The notes below the pieces were generated by a model. It searched no databases. It saw only the letters and a program-made list of their open reading frames with translations, and was not told the origin of the DNA. A stretch of DNA of 64,000 nucleotides from Clostridia bacterium (GTDB lineage: Bacteria; Bacillota; Clostridia; Christensenellales; UBA1242): contig JAFVWN010000004.1 of assembly GCA_017501645.1 (NCBI GenBank), positions 46,123-110,122 on the forward strand, written 5' to 3'. Shown one piece after another: positions 19,065-27,543 of this stretch. Each line of letters starts with the position of its first letter. Within the stretch, counting starts at the first letter, position 1. The position numbers and the translations under genes were made by a program.

Positions 19065-19225
19065 AAAAAAAAGCCCTTAGCAAACGAATTGCTAAGGGAC
19101 GATATAACATATACCGCGGTTCCACCCTAATTGGATAAATCCCACCTTTATTATACTTTGTTACGCCAAGTAAGCGAATGCCATTTTAGCATTTCCAAAC
19201 GAATCGCCACTTCGTTTATAGGACT
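19065..19225 (-). promoter_or_regulatory. Glycine T-box riboswitch upstream of glyQS
   Basis: On the minus strand the 14-base T-box core AGGGTGGAACCGCG lies at 19128-19115. A strong terminator follows (CCCTTAGCAA with its complement, 19098-19074) and ends in a run of eight T. The compact leader (about 160 nt, apparently without Stem II) is as in known glyQS T-boxes. Uncharged tRNA-Gly should stabilise the antiterminator and switch on glyQS. The exact specifier triplet was not resolved; GGC near 19209 is a candidate. Confidence 0.92.
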
Positions 19226-19231
19226 ATAATT

Positions 19232-19260
19232 ATTTTAACAAACAAACACACTTTTGTCAA
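19232..19260 (-). promoter_or_regulatory. glyQS promoter
   Basis: On the minus strand TTGACA and TAAAAT are 17 bp apart, just upstream of the T-box leader. Confidence 0.7.
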
Positions 19261-19447
19261 TAATTTATTGTGTTTTACTTCATTTAATCAACTTTTGTGG
19301 TGGGTGAGGCTCTAAGTAAAAGAAAAAATGAGAATAATCTGTAAGCATATTAATCCTTTTTTTACATTAGACAGTCCTATAAATGTACTTTAGAACTTTT
19401 TGTAAAAAATGCTTTATAGCATTAAATTAAAAACATTTTTAATTTTT

Positions 19448-19476
19448 TTGCAAAATATCCAATACTATGATATACT
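19448..19476 (+). promoter_or_regulatory. Promoter of the transglutaminase-like gene
   Basis: TTGCAA (19448-19453) and TATACT (19471-19476) have a 17-bp spacer. This fixes the real start at the ATG at 19496, because the longer frame from 19409 begins upstream of the promoter. Confidence 0.65.
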
Positions 19477-19495
19477 TAATTTATGTGAGGTTATT

Positions 19496-21043
19496 ATGCA
19501 AATTGTAGATAAAATTTTAACAATTGAAGATGTTCAATTATTAAACGCAGAAAAAAAAGCAAGCGTTGTATTAAAAAATACAGCAGGACAATCAGTTGAT
19601 GTTCTTAAACATCTTTCACCAAATGTTAGGATTCAGGTTATAGGCGGATATGACGGACAAAAAAAGAAAAAATATAATGAAGCCCGCATACAAGCAAGAA
19701 CTTTTTATAGTCCTAGTGAGATGTGTGATATAATTGCTAAATTTGAAGAGTACGAAGAGGGGATTGACCAAACTTGGTCGGATTTTGAAAAAGCAGTTTA
19801 TATATATAAAAAGTTTGCTGAAACTATCGTATATGAAGAAGATAATGGCAATAAATCTCGTAACCTAAATGCTATTTTAGGCAAGGCTGTATGTGCTGGT
19901 TATTCTAGTATTTTTAAGGAAGCAATGGATAGACTGGGTATTGAGTGTGACATTATTAACGAGCCGAGGGTTCACACTTGGAATGCTATTAAGTTTGGTG
20001 ATAAATGGTATCCGCTAGATTTAACATGGGATGCAAATAATATACAGAACAAAGGAATTGACAAACTGGTTTGGTTTGGTCAAAATCCAGCATTTAATAA
20101 ATACAATAATCATAATGCTTTAGGTGAAGCTGTAATAGAAAATAATTGTTTCGACCCTCAAGATGTCGCAGATGCTTTGAATAAAGTTACTAATAGTGAT
20201 AGATATGAGCCTCTAAATCAAGAAGAAGTTGCGGAGACTTTATTTGCAGAGGTAATGACAGCAATAAATAGTGCTGATGTTGATAGAATAGCGAAAGGAG
20301 TTATAGAACTGGCAGAATTTGCGTTCAGGGCAGGAGATGTTTACAGCGAGACAGCATACGCAAAGGAGTTTGATCAAAAGTTTGGAGATATATTTAAAGC
20401 TATAAGGTCAAATGAGAATTTAAAAGATGAGCAAAAGTCTGGTTTGTTAAGGTCAACAAATAACACTTGGTCTGATGTAATGGGTAGAGTTTATTCTGGA
20501 GCGATACGAAAATCTTTACATGGTCAAATTTCAGATTCATTAATAGAAATGAACTTAATGCTAAATAATGGAGATTATGAGGCGATTGATTGGCAGTTTA
20601 TAAAAACTCAACAAAAAGAAGTTTACAAAAAATGTACCAGTTATGGTGTTGTTGATTTTGAGAAAGTTGAAGCGATGGCAAAACAAATTGATAAACAGGC
20701 TGAAGAGATGAGAAAAGCACAAGGTAGAGGACAAGAGATTGGTACATTAGATACACAAATAAAAATTGACGGACCAATTCAAATTGTTGAAGTTGAGCCT
20801 GCAAGACAAAATGATTTGAGAGAATGGGCGTCTCAACAAATTGCACAATATGAAACCTTTTTAAATGGTATCAAAGAAAGCGGAGAAGATTTGGAAGATG
20901 CTGAAACTCAAGATGTAATTTCTGTTTGTAAAAGGCAATTAGCATCTTTGTACATATATCACAATCAACTTACTCAAGAATATAGGAGATGGGAACAATA
21001 TGAAGATAACCAAGAATTCAATAATCAAGTTGACAAATGGTGA
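19496..21043 (+). CDS. Transglutaminase-like protein, probably cytoplasmic
   Basis: 515 residues. Residues about 95-185 form a transglutaminase/cysteine-protease core: Cys133 in KAVCAGYSSIF, His160 in RVHTWNAIKF and Asp175 in YPLDLTWD, the complete catalytic triad. This fold cleaves or cross-links peptides. No signal peptide or membrane segment is seen, unlike most bacterial relatives, which are secreted. The C-terminal 300 residues are acidic, helical and unknown. GTGAGG precedes the ATG. The last 44 bases overlap the next small gene. Confidence 0.75.
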   Translation: MQIVDKILTIEDVQLLNAEKKASVVLKNTAGQSVDVLKHLSPNVRIQVIGGYDGQKKKKYNEARIQARTFYSPSEMCDIIAKFEEYEEGIDQTWSDFEKAVYIYKKFAETIVYEEDNGNKSRNLNAILGKAVCAGYSSIFKEAMDRLGIECDIINEPRVHTWNAIKFGDKWYPLDLTWDANNIQNKGIDKLVWFGQNPAFNKYNNHNALGEAVIENNCFDPQDVADALNKVTNSDRYEPLNQEEVAETLFAEVMTAINSADVDRIAKGVIELAEFAFRAGDVYSETAYAKEFDQKFGDIFKAIRSNENLKDEQKSGLLRSTNNTWSDVMGRVYSGAIRKSLHGQISDSLIEMNLMLNNGDYEAIDWQFIKTQQKEVYKKCTSYGVVDFEKVEAMAKQIDKQAEEMRKAQGRGQEIGTLDTQIKIDGPIQIVEVEPARQNDLREWASQQIAQYETFLNGIKESGEDLEDAETQDVISVCKRQLASLYIYHNQLTQEYRRWEQYEDNQEFNNQVDKW

Positions 21044-21242
21044 TAAGTACTTGATTGTTACAGGAGAGACGCTGGAAGATATAACATTTTGTTTGGTTTC
21101 GACTTTAGAGCCACCTATAGAAATGAAAGTTGTAGAGTTAATAAAAAAACAAGATAAGCCAATAATTCAACCATATACAGGTGGAGATTATAAATACATT
21201 TTAAAAAGACTTTTAGAAAAAGCAAATAAAGAGAATTATTAA
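21000..21242 (+). CDS. Small beta-rich hypothetical protein
   Basis: 80 residues, unrecognised. It begins MKITKNSIIKLTNGDKYLIV, a pattern of short strands as in small SH3-like barrels, and ends in a Lys-rich helix. It overlaps the end of the transglutaminase-like gene by 44 bases in another frame, so translation is probably coupled and the two products may work together. A terminator follows directly. Confidence 0.65.
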   Translation: MKITKNSIIKLTNGDKYLIVTGETLEDITFCLVSTLEPPIEMKVVELIKKQDKPIIQPYTGGDYKYILKRLLEKANKENY

Positions 21243-21253
21243 AATAAATAAGT

Positions 21254-21286
21254 AAAAACACATCATTTATTGATGTGTTTTTTTTG
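21254..21286 (+). terminator. Terminator of the transglutaminase-like operon
   Basis: ACACATCA (21258-21265) pairs with TGATGTGT (21271-21278) followed by eight T. Confidence 0.9.
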
Positions 21287-21345
21287 TTTTCTGGTCTCAA
21301 AAATTAAGGTGTTTTAGAAATAATGAAAAATTTGTAAATAGGGGT

Positions 21346-21555
21346 CAAAATCGTTTTGAGTTTTTGAAAATATTATATATAATAATATGTATAAAGGTAT
21401 AAACTAACAAAAGGCGGAGAAAGACTTAATTTTCTACCCCTTTGGTGCAAGCACCACCTTTCCCCCGTCTGGAGGAACCGAGAAAAAAGAATTTTACTTT
21501 TCATTCTTAGGGCTCTGCGGCTGGTTGGTTAAAGAGATAAAAAAAGGAGAAAGGA
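21346..21555 (+). promoter_or_regulatory. Conserved promoter block and structured leader of BspA-like gene A
   Basis: Bases 21346-21410 match 56960-57022 upstream of the second BspA-like gene almost base for base, covering AAAATCGTTT, TTTTGAAA, ATTATATATAATAATA and AAACTAA blocks. TATAAT at 21378-21383 has TTTGAG 17 bp upstream. The following ~150-base leader contains a GGTGC-AA-GCACC hairpin and a GC-rich stretch before the AAAGGAG ribosome site. Confidence 0.6.
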
Positions 21556-24303
21556 ATGAAAAAACTAAAACTGGTTTTAAGTTTTGTGTTTACTCTGGGC
21601 ATAATATGTCTGGGCTTTTCTTTTTCTTTTAATTTTGAAACCAGAGCTACAGCTGGTGCAGTGCTCGATAAAAATGAAGTTATTGAAAGAATTATAGACG
21701 GAGAATATGTAGAAAAAGGTGGAGCAATCTATCTTTCTGCCGGCTCAACATATAATATGAGTGGTGGAGAAATAAGCGGACACTTTGCAGAGAAAGGTGG
21801 AGCTCTATATATTAGTGATGGAGCGGTCTTCACAATGACTGGCGGAACAATCACTGGCAATTATGCAAAATATGGCGGAGCAATCTATGTTGCAAGCGGT
21901 GGAGAGTGCTACATTAATGGTGGAACAATTACAGGCAACTTTGCAGAGAATGCACCAGCCATTTATGTTGAGAGTGGTGGAATATTAAAAATCGACACAA
22001 CAGCACTTGTTGATGGCAACGAGTTTATGAATATGACTTCAACCTCAATCAATATTTATGTAGACGGAACACTTTCAAGGACAATAATAAAAGTTGGAGA
22101 AAGTTACACAATAGACGAAAGCGAAATGCCGTTAGATTATGAAAGTTGTTGTGGGTACTTTTATGACGAAAGGTTATCTCAATGTACAAATGGAGTTGTA
22201 GACTTAACAAAAGGGGAGGGAGTTTCCTCGTTTGTTCCAAAAACAGCGACAGTAAGTACTAATAGCATAAACATTTATACAAAAACCGCAAGTGCTGAAA
22301 GTAACTTTATATTTACATTAGATAGTAAAACAGACACATACAGCGTGGGAGTATATTCTAGGACATCTTTAACTGGCGATATAGTACTTCCTAAAGAATA
22401 TAACAACAAACAAACTAAATTAGCTGGGAGCAACGAGGCTGGTGCTTTTCGTGAGTGTGAAAAAATGACAGGAATAACCTTTCAAGACGGACTAACAAAA
22501 ATAACCGGCTATTCTTTTTTTAGGTCTAGTATTTCTGGAGAGTTAGTAATTCCTGATAGCGTCACTAGTATTGAAGACTATGCTTTTTATAGTTGTGGTG
22601 GGCTTACTGGAGAATTAATAATTCCAAACAGTGTCACTAATATAGGTGCATATAGTTTTAATTACTGTGAGGGATTTACTGGAGGCTTAGTTATTCCAGA
22701 TAGCGTATCAACATTGGGTGAGTTTGCATTTCAGCGTTGTGATGGTTTTGATGGAAGTTTAATTATTGGAAATGGTGTAAAAAACATAAACGATAACACT
22801 TTTGACAGCTGTAATGGATTTAGTGGAGAGTTGATAATTCCAGACGGCGTCACAAATATAGGAAACGATGCTTTTTATAATTGCCAGGGGTTTACTGGGA
22901 CTCTAACAATTCCTGACAGTGTCACTAGTATAGGGAATAATGCATTTTATTATTGTAATAAATTTTCTGGTGATTTAATAATTGGAAATGGTGTTAAAAG
23001 TATAGGGGAATATGCATTCTTTTATTGTGATAAATTTTCTAGTCTAACCCTTGGAAGCAGTGTTGAAACTATTGGGGCATACGCATTTTATATATGTAGC
23101 GGTTTTTCTGGAAGTTTAATAATTCCAGATAGTGTTAAAACGATAGGGTTATCGGCATTTTATAAGTGTGGATTTACTGAGAATTTGATAATAGGGAACG
23201 GTGTTACGCAAATAGGTCCTTCTGCTTTTTATGAGATGAAAAATGTTACAGGAAGTTTAACTCTTGGGAACAGTTTAGTGGATATAGGCGGTGCTGCTTT
23301 TTATTACTGCTATAAAATGACAGGAAACTTAACAATACCAAACAGCGTAAAAACTATTGGAGCAAATGCCTTTAACAGTTGTTATAGATTAAGAGGAGTT
23401 TTAACACTTGGCAATAATATTGAAACTATAGGTGCTAGTGCTTTTCAGGCTTGTAGTGGTCTTACAGGTAATTTAGTAATATCTAGTAGTGTAGCAACTA
23501 TAGGTGATAAAGCATTTTGTGAATGTGGCTCTATAACAGGTATAAATGTGTCAAGTGAAAATACATATTACAATGATAAAAACGGAAAGAATGCTATTGT
23601 AGAAACAAGCAGTAACAAATTGGTTTCAGGGTTTAATTCTACTGACTTGTCGATATTGCAAGAAGTATCTAGTATAGCTAATTATGCATTTAGCAGTTGT
23701 TCAAATCTAACAGGAACTTTAAACTTTGCAGAAAATCTTACAAGTATTGGAGATTATGCTTTTAGTGGTTGTATTGCATTAACCCAAATAGGGACATTTG
23801 GGAACAGCCTCACAAGCATTGGAACTTATGCTTTTAGTAATTGTTATAATTTAAAGGGAAACATAATAATTCCAAATAGTGTTACAACCATAGGGCAAAG
23901 AGCGTTTCATTGTTGTTCCGCTTTAGAAAGTGTATATATTCCAAGCAGTGTCACAACAATAACGGTATCAAATTCTTTATATGCACCATTTAATGGTTGT
24001 TCAAATAGTTTAAAAATCTATACAGATGTTGCGGATGCAGACAGCATTCCGTCTGGTTGGGGAACTTATTGGAATTATCAAGGGTCGTCGCTATTTACAG
24101 TGAAGTATGGATATACAACTGCTCAATATAAAGCGGAGGTAGGTATGACTTTTGCTTCGCATAACACCGAAGGTGAAAGAGGTGACAACGGGATTGAAAT
24201 TAGCAGTTATATGAATTTTGCAGGTAATTATGAACAATATGCAATTCTTAATGAAGAGAAGGAGTATGTTGCTTTTTTAAAAGAAAACGAAAAAATAGCA
24301 TAG
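21556..24303 (+). CDS. BspA-like leucine-rich-repeat surface protein A
   Basis: 915 residues. A signal peptide (about 1-33) is followed by three or four GG-(A)IY-x-x-x-G-x-x-x-x-x-x-GG repeats (55-140) of parallel beta-helix type. Next is an 85-residue module around residues 165-252 with the motif MPLDYESCCGYF. Residues about 265-820 carry some 20 BspA/LRR_5 repeats (IPDSVTSIGNNAFYYC pattern), and a cap with YTDVADADSIPSGWGTYWNY closes the array. BspA proteins mediate adhesion to host or other microbes. There is no LPXTG or membrane anchor; the chain ends EYVAFLKENEKIA, almost the same as protein B. Confidence 0.9.
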   Translation: MKKLKLVLSFVFTLGIICLGFSFSFNFETRATAGAVLDKNEVIERIIDGEYVEKGGAIYLSAGSTYNMSGGEISGHFAEKGGALYISDGAVFTMTGGTITGNYAKYGGAIYVASGGECYINGGTITGNFAENAPAIYVESGGILKIDTTALVDGNEFMNMTSTSINIYVDGTLSRTIIKVGESYTIDESEMPLDYESCCGYFYDERLSQCTNGVVDLTKGEGVSSFVPKTATVSTNSINIYTKTASAESNFIFTLDSKTDTYSVGVYSRTSLTGDIVLPKEYNNKQTKLAGSNEAGAFRECEKMTGITFQDGLTKITGYSFFRSSISGELVIPDSVTSIEDYAFYSCGGLTGELIIPNSVTNIGAYSFNYCEGFTGGLVIPDSVSTLGEFAFQRCDGFDGSLIIGNGVKNINDNTFDSCNGFSGELIIPDGVTNIGNDAFYNCQGFTGTLTIPDSVTSIGNNAFYYCNKFSGDLIIGNGVKSIGEYAFFYCDKFSSLTLGSSVETIGAYAFYICSGFSGSLIIPDSVKTIGLSAFYKCGFTENLIIGNGVTQIGPSAFYEMKNVTGSLTLGNSLVDIGGAAFYYCYKMTGNLTIPNSVKTIGANAFNSCYRLRGVLTLGNNIETIGASAFQACSGLTGNLVISSSVATIGDKAFCECGSITGINVSSENTYYNDKNGKNAIVETSSNKLVSGFNSTDLSILQEVSSIANYAFSSCSNLTGTLNFAENLTSIGDYAFSGCIALTQIGTFGNSLTSIGTYAFSNCYNLKGNIIIPNSVTTIGQRAFHCCSALESVYIPSSVTTITVSNSLYAPFNGCSNSLKIYTDVADADSIPSGWGTYWNYQGSSLFTVKYGYTTAQYKAEVGMTFASHNTEGERGDNGIEISSYMNFAGNYEQYAILNEEKEYVAFLKENEKIA

Positions 24304-24334
24304 AAAGAAGAGGGGTGAACCTCTTCTTTTTTTT
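24304..24334 (+). terminator. Terminator of BspA-like gene A
   Basis: GAAGAGG and CCTCTTC (24307-24313, 24320-24326) form a hairpin directly after the stop, followed by an uninterrupted T-run. Confidence 0.9.
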
Positions 24335-24364
24335 ATTAAAACAGATAGATATTGTTTAGTTTAT

Positions 24365-24403
24365 ACCGAAGACAAAACTTTGTCTTGTGGTTTTTTCTTT
24401 TTT
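24365..24403 (+). repeat. ACCGAAGACAAAAC hairpin repeat, copy 1
   Basis: AAGACAAA (24369-24376) pairs with TTTGTCTT (24379-24386), and T-rich sequence follows on the plus strand. The same ACCGAAGACAAAAC word recurs at 57108 and as TACGGAAGACAAAAC at 57231, both beside the second BspA-like gene. It may be a back-up terminator or a small mobile repeat. Confidence 0.45.
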
Positions 24404-24417
24404 ATATACCATAACCT

Positions 24418-25557
24418 CTAGGTTTTTGTGTGTGTAATATGTGCTTCAATATAGCAATCGAGCCTTGTTCTTGAGCCTTCTTGGTGTGTGGTGTAAGTGG
24501 TGTTGATAATTGTGGCAGAGCTTGGAACAAGTCTCAATGTGGTGGATTTGAGGGCGTCTTTTAACTCTTGCTCAACATCTTTAAAAGGAATTATTTGTTC
24601 TTGTTTTTTTAGCTCATAAAATACTGTTTCTTCTATTTTTATTGGTAAAAACAAATTGACAAAACCATATCTTTTGTGCGATTTGCACTCATATAATTTG
24701 TAAGCGGTACGAGATGAAGATTTTAGCTTTAGTCCAAAAAGAGAAATGTTGTTTTGAGTATGTTTTTTGCCTGTTTTTATGTATTTGATTTGGTTTTCGT
24801 TGTAAATAAGAGTTTCGTGATAAAATGAGCGAATCTTGGCGGTTGCTACAACACTATTTCCGTTATCTTCAACGAGAATGTCGCCTTTCATAACAATGTC
24901 TCCGGGGGAAACTTTTTGCGTTCCAGAAGTTACATCAATGCTTAAAACAATACCATTTTCTTCTGCAATAAGCTTGTTTTGGTGAGATGGGTTAAGAAGT
25001 TTGTTTTCAATAATGTCAACATAAAGATAAACGCCCTTTCTAGTAATGCTAACGCCAGAAATCTGCTTGAATTTTTGCATTAACACTTGTTCAATTTCTT
25101 TGCTTCTCGGGAGAGAAGAGATACTTGCTCCTTCAAAAATATTATTTTGTTTCAAAACTTCATTTACAGCAGAGATGTTTTGTTGGTTTAAAATACAATC
25201 GTCTTTGTTTTGGCAAATATGGTTGTCTGTTACAATTATAACAGAGTGGATTTTGTTTGTTATACTTATACAAGAAATCAAGCAAACGCAAACACCAATA
25301 AGAATTCCTATATGTTTCACAAGAGAAGAAAGAAAGTTGGAACTTCCGTATTTTTGAACAATAGAAATGTTATAATTGTTAAAAAGTTCAGTTTTTTTGA
25401 AAGTTAAAAAGTCTCTTTTTGAAATGGTACAAAAAAGAGTTTTGTCTTCTCTTTTAATGTCATAAATATTGAATTTTTGTTCTTCAAAGAAAGCCAAGAC
25501 ATAGTGAAGATTTAGCCCAGAAATTGATATTTTGTATCTTGTTTTAAGCCCCTGCAT
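24418..25557 (-). CDS. yqfD: Sporulation protein YqfD family
   Basis: 379 residues. A small N-terminal domain, one membrane segment (about 83-103) and a large extracytoplasmic domain follow the YqfD plan, with ENGIVLSIDVTSGTQKVSPGDIVMKGDILVE as the most typical stretch. In Bacillus yqfD belongs to the sigma-E sporulation set and is needed for stage IV. GGAG precedes the ATG. It lies 11 bases downstream of yqfC and is clearly its operon partner. Confidence 0.87.
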   Translation of the reverse strand: MQGLKTRYKISISGLNLHYVLAFFEEQKFNIYDIKREDKTLFCTISKRDFLTFKKTELFNNYNISIVQKYGSSNFLSSLVKHIGILIGVCVCLISCISITNKIHSVIIVTDNHICQNKDDCILNQQNISAVNEVLKQNNIFEGASISSLPRSKEIEQVLMQKFKQISGVSITRKGVYLYVDIIENKLLNPSHQNKLIAEENGIVLSIDVTSGTQKVSPGDIVMKGDILVEDNGNSVVATAKIRSFYHETLIYNENQIKYIKTGKKHTQNNISLFGLKLKSSSRTAYKLYECKSHKRYGFVNLFLPIKIEETVFYELKKQEQIIPFKDVEQELKDALKSTTLRLVPSSATIINTTYTTHQEGSRTRLDCYIEAHITHTKT

Positions 25558-25568
25558 AAACTCCTCGC

Positions 25569-25823
25569 TTAAGAAAAATTAATAGAAACAACAGTCCCTT
25601 TAATGCTAATTTCTTTATGGGACAATTCTTTTATGGTAAGGTTTTCACCTAAAACATCAATGCGTTTGCCTTTTTCGCAAATTAGGGTTACTTTTGTTTG
25701 AGAAAGCTCATATATTTTTTTATAGCCTTCTATAACCGCTCCACTGTCTGTACAGAAGCAACAAACACCTCCAGAAAAAGCGTCAAAATCCAAGATTTTG
25801 TGGGTTTCGTCAATAAAACTCAT
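25569..25823 (-). CDS. yqfC: Sporulation protein YqfC (YabP/YqfC family)
   Basis: 84 residues with several short beta strands, ending KELSHKEISIKGTVVSINF, the typical YqfC/YabP finish. In Bacillus it is made in the mother cell and is required for spore cortex or coat formation. The start at 25823 is chosen over 25871 because GGGAGG lies just upstream. It diverges from ybeY, whereas in Bacillus yqfC, yqfD and ybeY run the same way. Confidence 0.8.
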   Translation of the reverse strand: MSFIDETHKILDFDAFSGGVCCFCTDSGAVIEGYKKIYELSQTKVTLICEKGKRIDVLGENLTIKELSHKEISIKGTVVSINFS

Positions 25824-25939
25824 AGTCCCTCCCAAAAAACTTTTATTAAAGTTTATGTGATAAATATTCAATTATGATAGTCAAAATAAACTTGACAAAT
25901 TTTGAAAGCCGTGCGACAATTTTATTAGAGGAAAAAGAT

Positions 25940-26401
25940 ATGAATATTGAATTTGTTGGAAAAAGAGTTTCTAAGAAACTAAAATATAAAATTGAAAAAG
26001 CGGTTACGCTTGTTCTTGATGAACTTAAACAAGAGCATAATAATTTGTTTTTAAGTATTATGTTTGTTAATGAAAAGGATATGAGAGAGCTTAATAACAG
26101 GACTCGTAATATTGATAAAGTGACAGATGTTTTAAGTTATCCTAATTTTAACCTCAAGCCTTATGAAACTATAACGGTAGAAACTGAAGATGTTCTTGGG
26201 GATATGGCAATTTGTTTAAAACAGGCAAAGAGGCAAGCTAAAGAATATAAAGTTACTTTGGATGAGGAAGTTGTTAAACTTGTAATTCATAGTACGCTTC
26301 ACTTGATGGGGTTTGACCATATTGAAGATGCCGACTATGAGGTTATGCAAAAAGAAGAAGAGCGTTTGGCAAGTAAATTTTATACAAATATAAAAATTTA
26401 A
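25940..26401 (+). CDS. ybeY: Endoribonuclease YbeY (16S rRNA maturation)
   Basis: 153 residues from the ATG at 25940, which has AGAGG upstream; an in-frame ATG at 25874 would add 22 residues and lacks a ribosome site. The zinc motif HSTLHLMGFDH (H-x3-H-x5-H) is complete and the preceding DVLGDMAI strand is typical. YbeY is a metal-dependent RNase for 16S rRNA 3' end processing and ribosome quality control. The gene is followed 85 bases later by era, its usual neighbour. Confidence 0.92.
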   Translation: MNIEFVGKRVSKKLKYKIEKAVTLVLDELKQEHNNLFLSIMFVNEKDMRELNNRTRNIDKVTDVLSYPNFNLKPYETITVETEDVLGDMAICLKQAKRQAKEYKVTLDEEVVKLVIHSTLHLMGFDHIEDADYEVMQKEEERLASKFYTNIKI

Positions 26402-26438
26402 CAAAATGCACTAAAAGTAATAAAGTGTTTATATATGA

Positions 26439-26469
26439 TTGTTTTTGATTATGGTATTTGTGCTATAAT
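26439..26469 (+). promoter_or_regulatory. era promoter
   Basis: TATAAT at 26464-26469 is preceded by an extended TG dinucleotide (TGC-TATAAT). A TTGTTT 19 bp upstream is a weak -35. AGGAGAG and the ATG follow. Confidence 0.45.
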
Positions 26470-26486
26470 CAAATTAGGAGAGAGAT

Positions 26487-27374
26487 ATGTTCAAATCAGG
26501 ATTTATAGCAGTAATAGGAAAACCAAATGTTGGTAAGAGTACTCTTATCAATGCTTTGATTGGTGAAAAAGTTGCAATTACTAGCCCTAAGCCACAGACC
26601 ACAAGAAACAAGATTCTTGGAATTAAGAATGGCGAAGATTATCAAATGATTTTTGTTGACACACCAGGTATTCATAATGGTCAAAGTGAGCTTTCTAAAT
26701 ATTTGCAAAAATCTACAGAAACTGCAACCGCTGGTGTTGATGCAATTGTTGTGTTGCTTGATGCGGGAAAGGTCAATCAAACAGATTATTCTTTAATTGA
26801 AAAACAACAAGATGTAGGCGTGCCTGTTTTTGTTGTTGTAAATAAGATAGATATAAGTTCTTATGAAAAACTTTATCCAGTACTTGCAAAACTTAATGAG
26901 TTTAAGTTTGTAAAAAAGTTTGTAACATTAAGTGCTTTAAAAAAGAAAAATTTGCAAGAGCTTGAAAATTCTATTTTAGAGATTTTACCAGAGGGGCCAG
27001 CATATTATCCAGTTGACCAATACACAGATAAAAACCTTCGCTTTATGGTAGCGGAAATTGTAAGAGAAAAAGCACTTTTATTCTTGCAAGAAGAAATTCC
27101 TCACGGTATTGCGGTAGAGATAATAACCTATAAGCAGGGAAGAAGTTTAACAAGTGTGTCTGCTGAAATTATTTGTGAGAGTGATAGGCACAAACAAATC
27201 ATTATTGGTAAAAATGCATCAATGTTAAAAAAGATTGGAACAAGTGCAAGGGCAGAAATAGAGAAACTTGTAAACACAAAAGTTATGCTTGAACTTTTTG
27301 TAAAAGTAAGACCAGATTGGAGAGAAAACAAGCAAGTTTTAAGCGATTTGGGTTATAATATTAAAGACTTATAA
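26487..27374 (+). CDS. era: GTPase Era
   Basis: 295 residues. The G1 loop GKPNVGKST, the G3 DTPGIH and the G4 NKID motifs are clear, and the C-terminal KH domain includes the GKNASMLKKIGTSAR RNA-binding loop. Era binds the 3' end of 16S rRNA and is an essential 30S assembly factor. It has its own promoter and an AGGAGAG ribosome site. Confidence 0.97.
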   Translation: MFKSGFIAVIGKPNVGKSTLINALIGEKVAITSPKPQTTRNKILGIKNGEDYQMIFVDTPGIHNGQSELSKYLQKSTETATAGVDAIVVLLDAGKVNQTDYSLIEKQQDVGVPVFVVVNKIDISSYEKLYPVLAKLNEFKFVKKFVTLSALKKKNLQELENSILEILPEGPAYYPVDQYTDKNLRFMVAEIVREKALLFLQEEIPHGIAVEIITYKQGRSLTSVSAEIICESDRHKQIIIGKNASMLKKIGTSARAEIEKLVNTKVMLELFVKVRPDWRENKQVLSDLGYNIKDL

Positions 27375-27408
27375 TCGCCAGAAAGCTCGAAAATATGGGG
27401 AGTGTAGA

Positions 27409-27448
27409 GTATTATGTCACACATAAGACCTATGTTAGACATAATACC
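27409..27448 (+). repeat. Intergenic inverted repeat with TGTTAGACATAATAC motif, copy 1
   Basis: GTATTATGTC (27409-27418) and GACATAATAC (27438-27447) form a perfect 10-bp stem with an inner ACATA/TATGT stem. No T-run follows, so it is not a normal terminator. Related words occur at 52159-52229 and 56810-56825, all in intergenic DNA. Confidence 0.5.
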
Positions 27449-27543
27449 TAAAAACAAATATAAGAATAAAAATAAAATCTAAAAAAACAAGTTTAAAACA
27501 CAAATTATTTGTGCATAATATAGTAAAAGGGAGGCTTAGAAAA

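Noticed and set aside
22500..24000. Regular repeats as a possible CRISPR or tandem array
   Set aside because: They are degenerate repeats encoding BspA leucine-rich units in one long reading frame.
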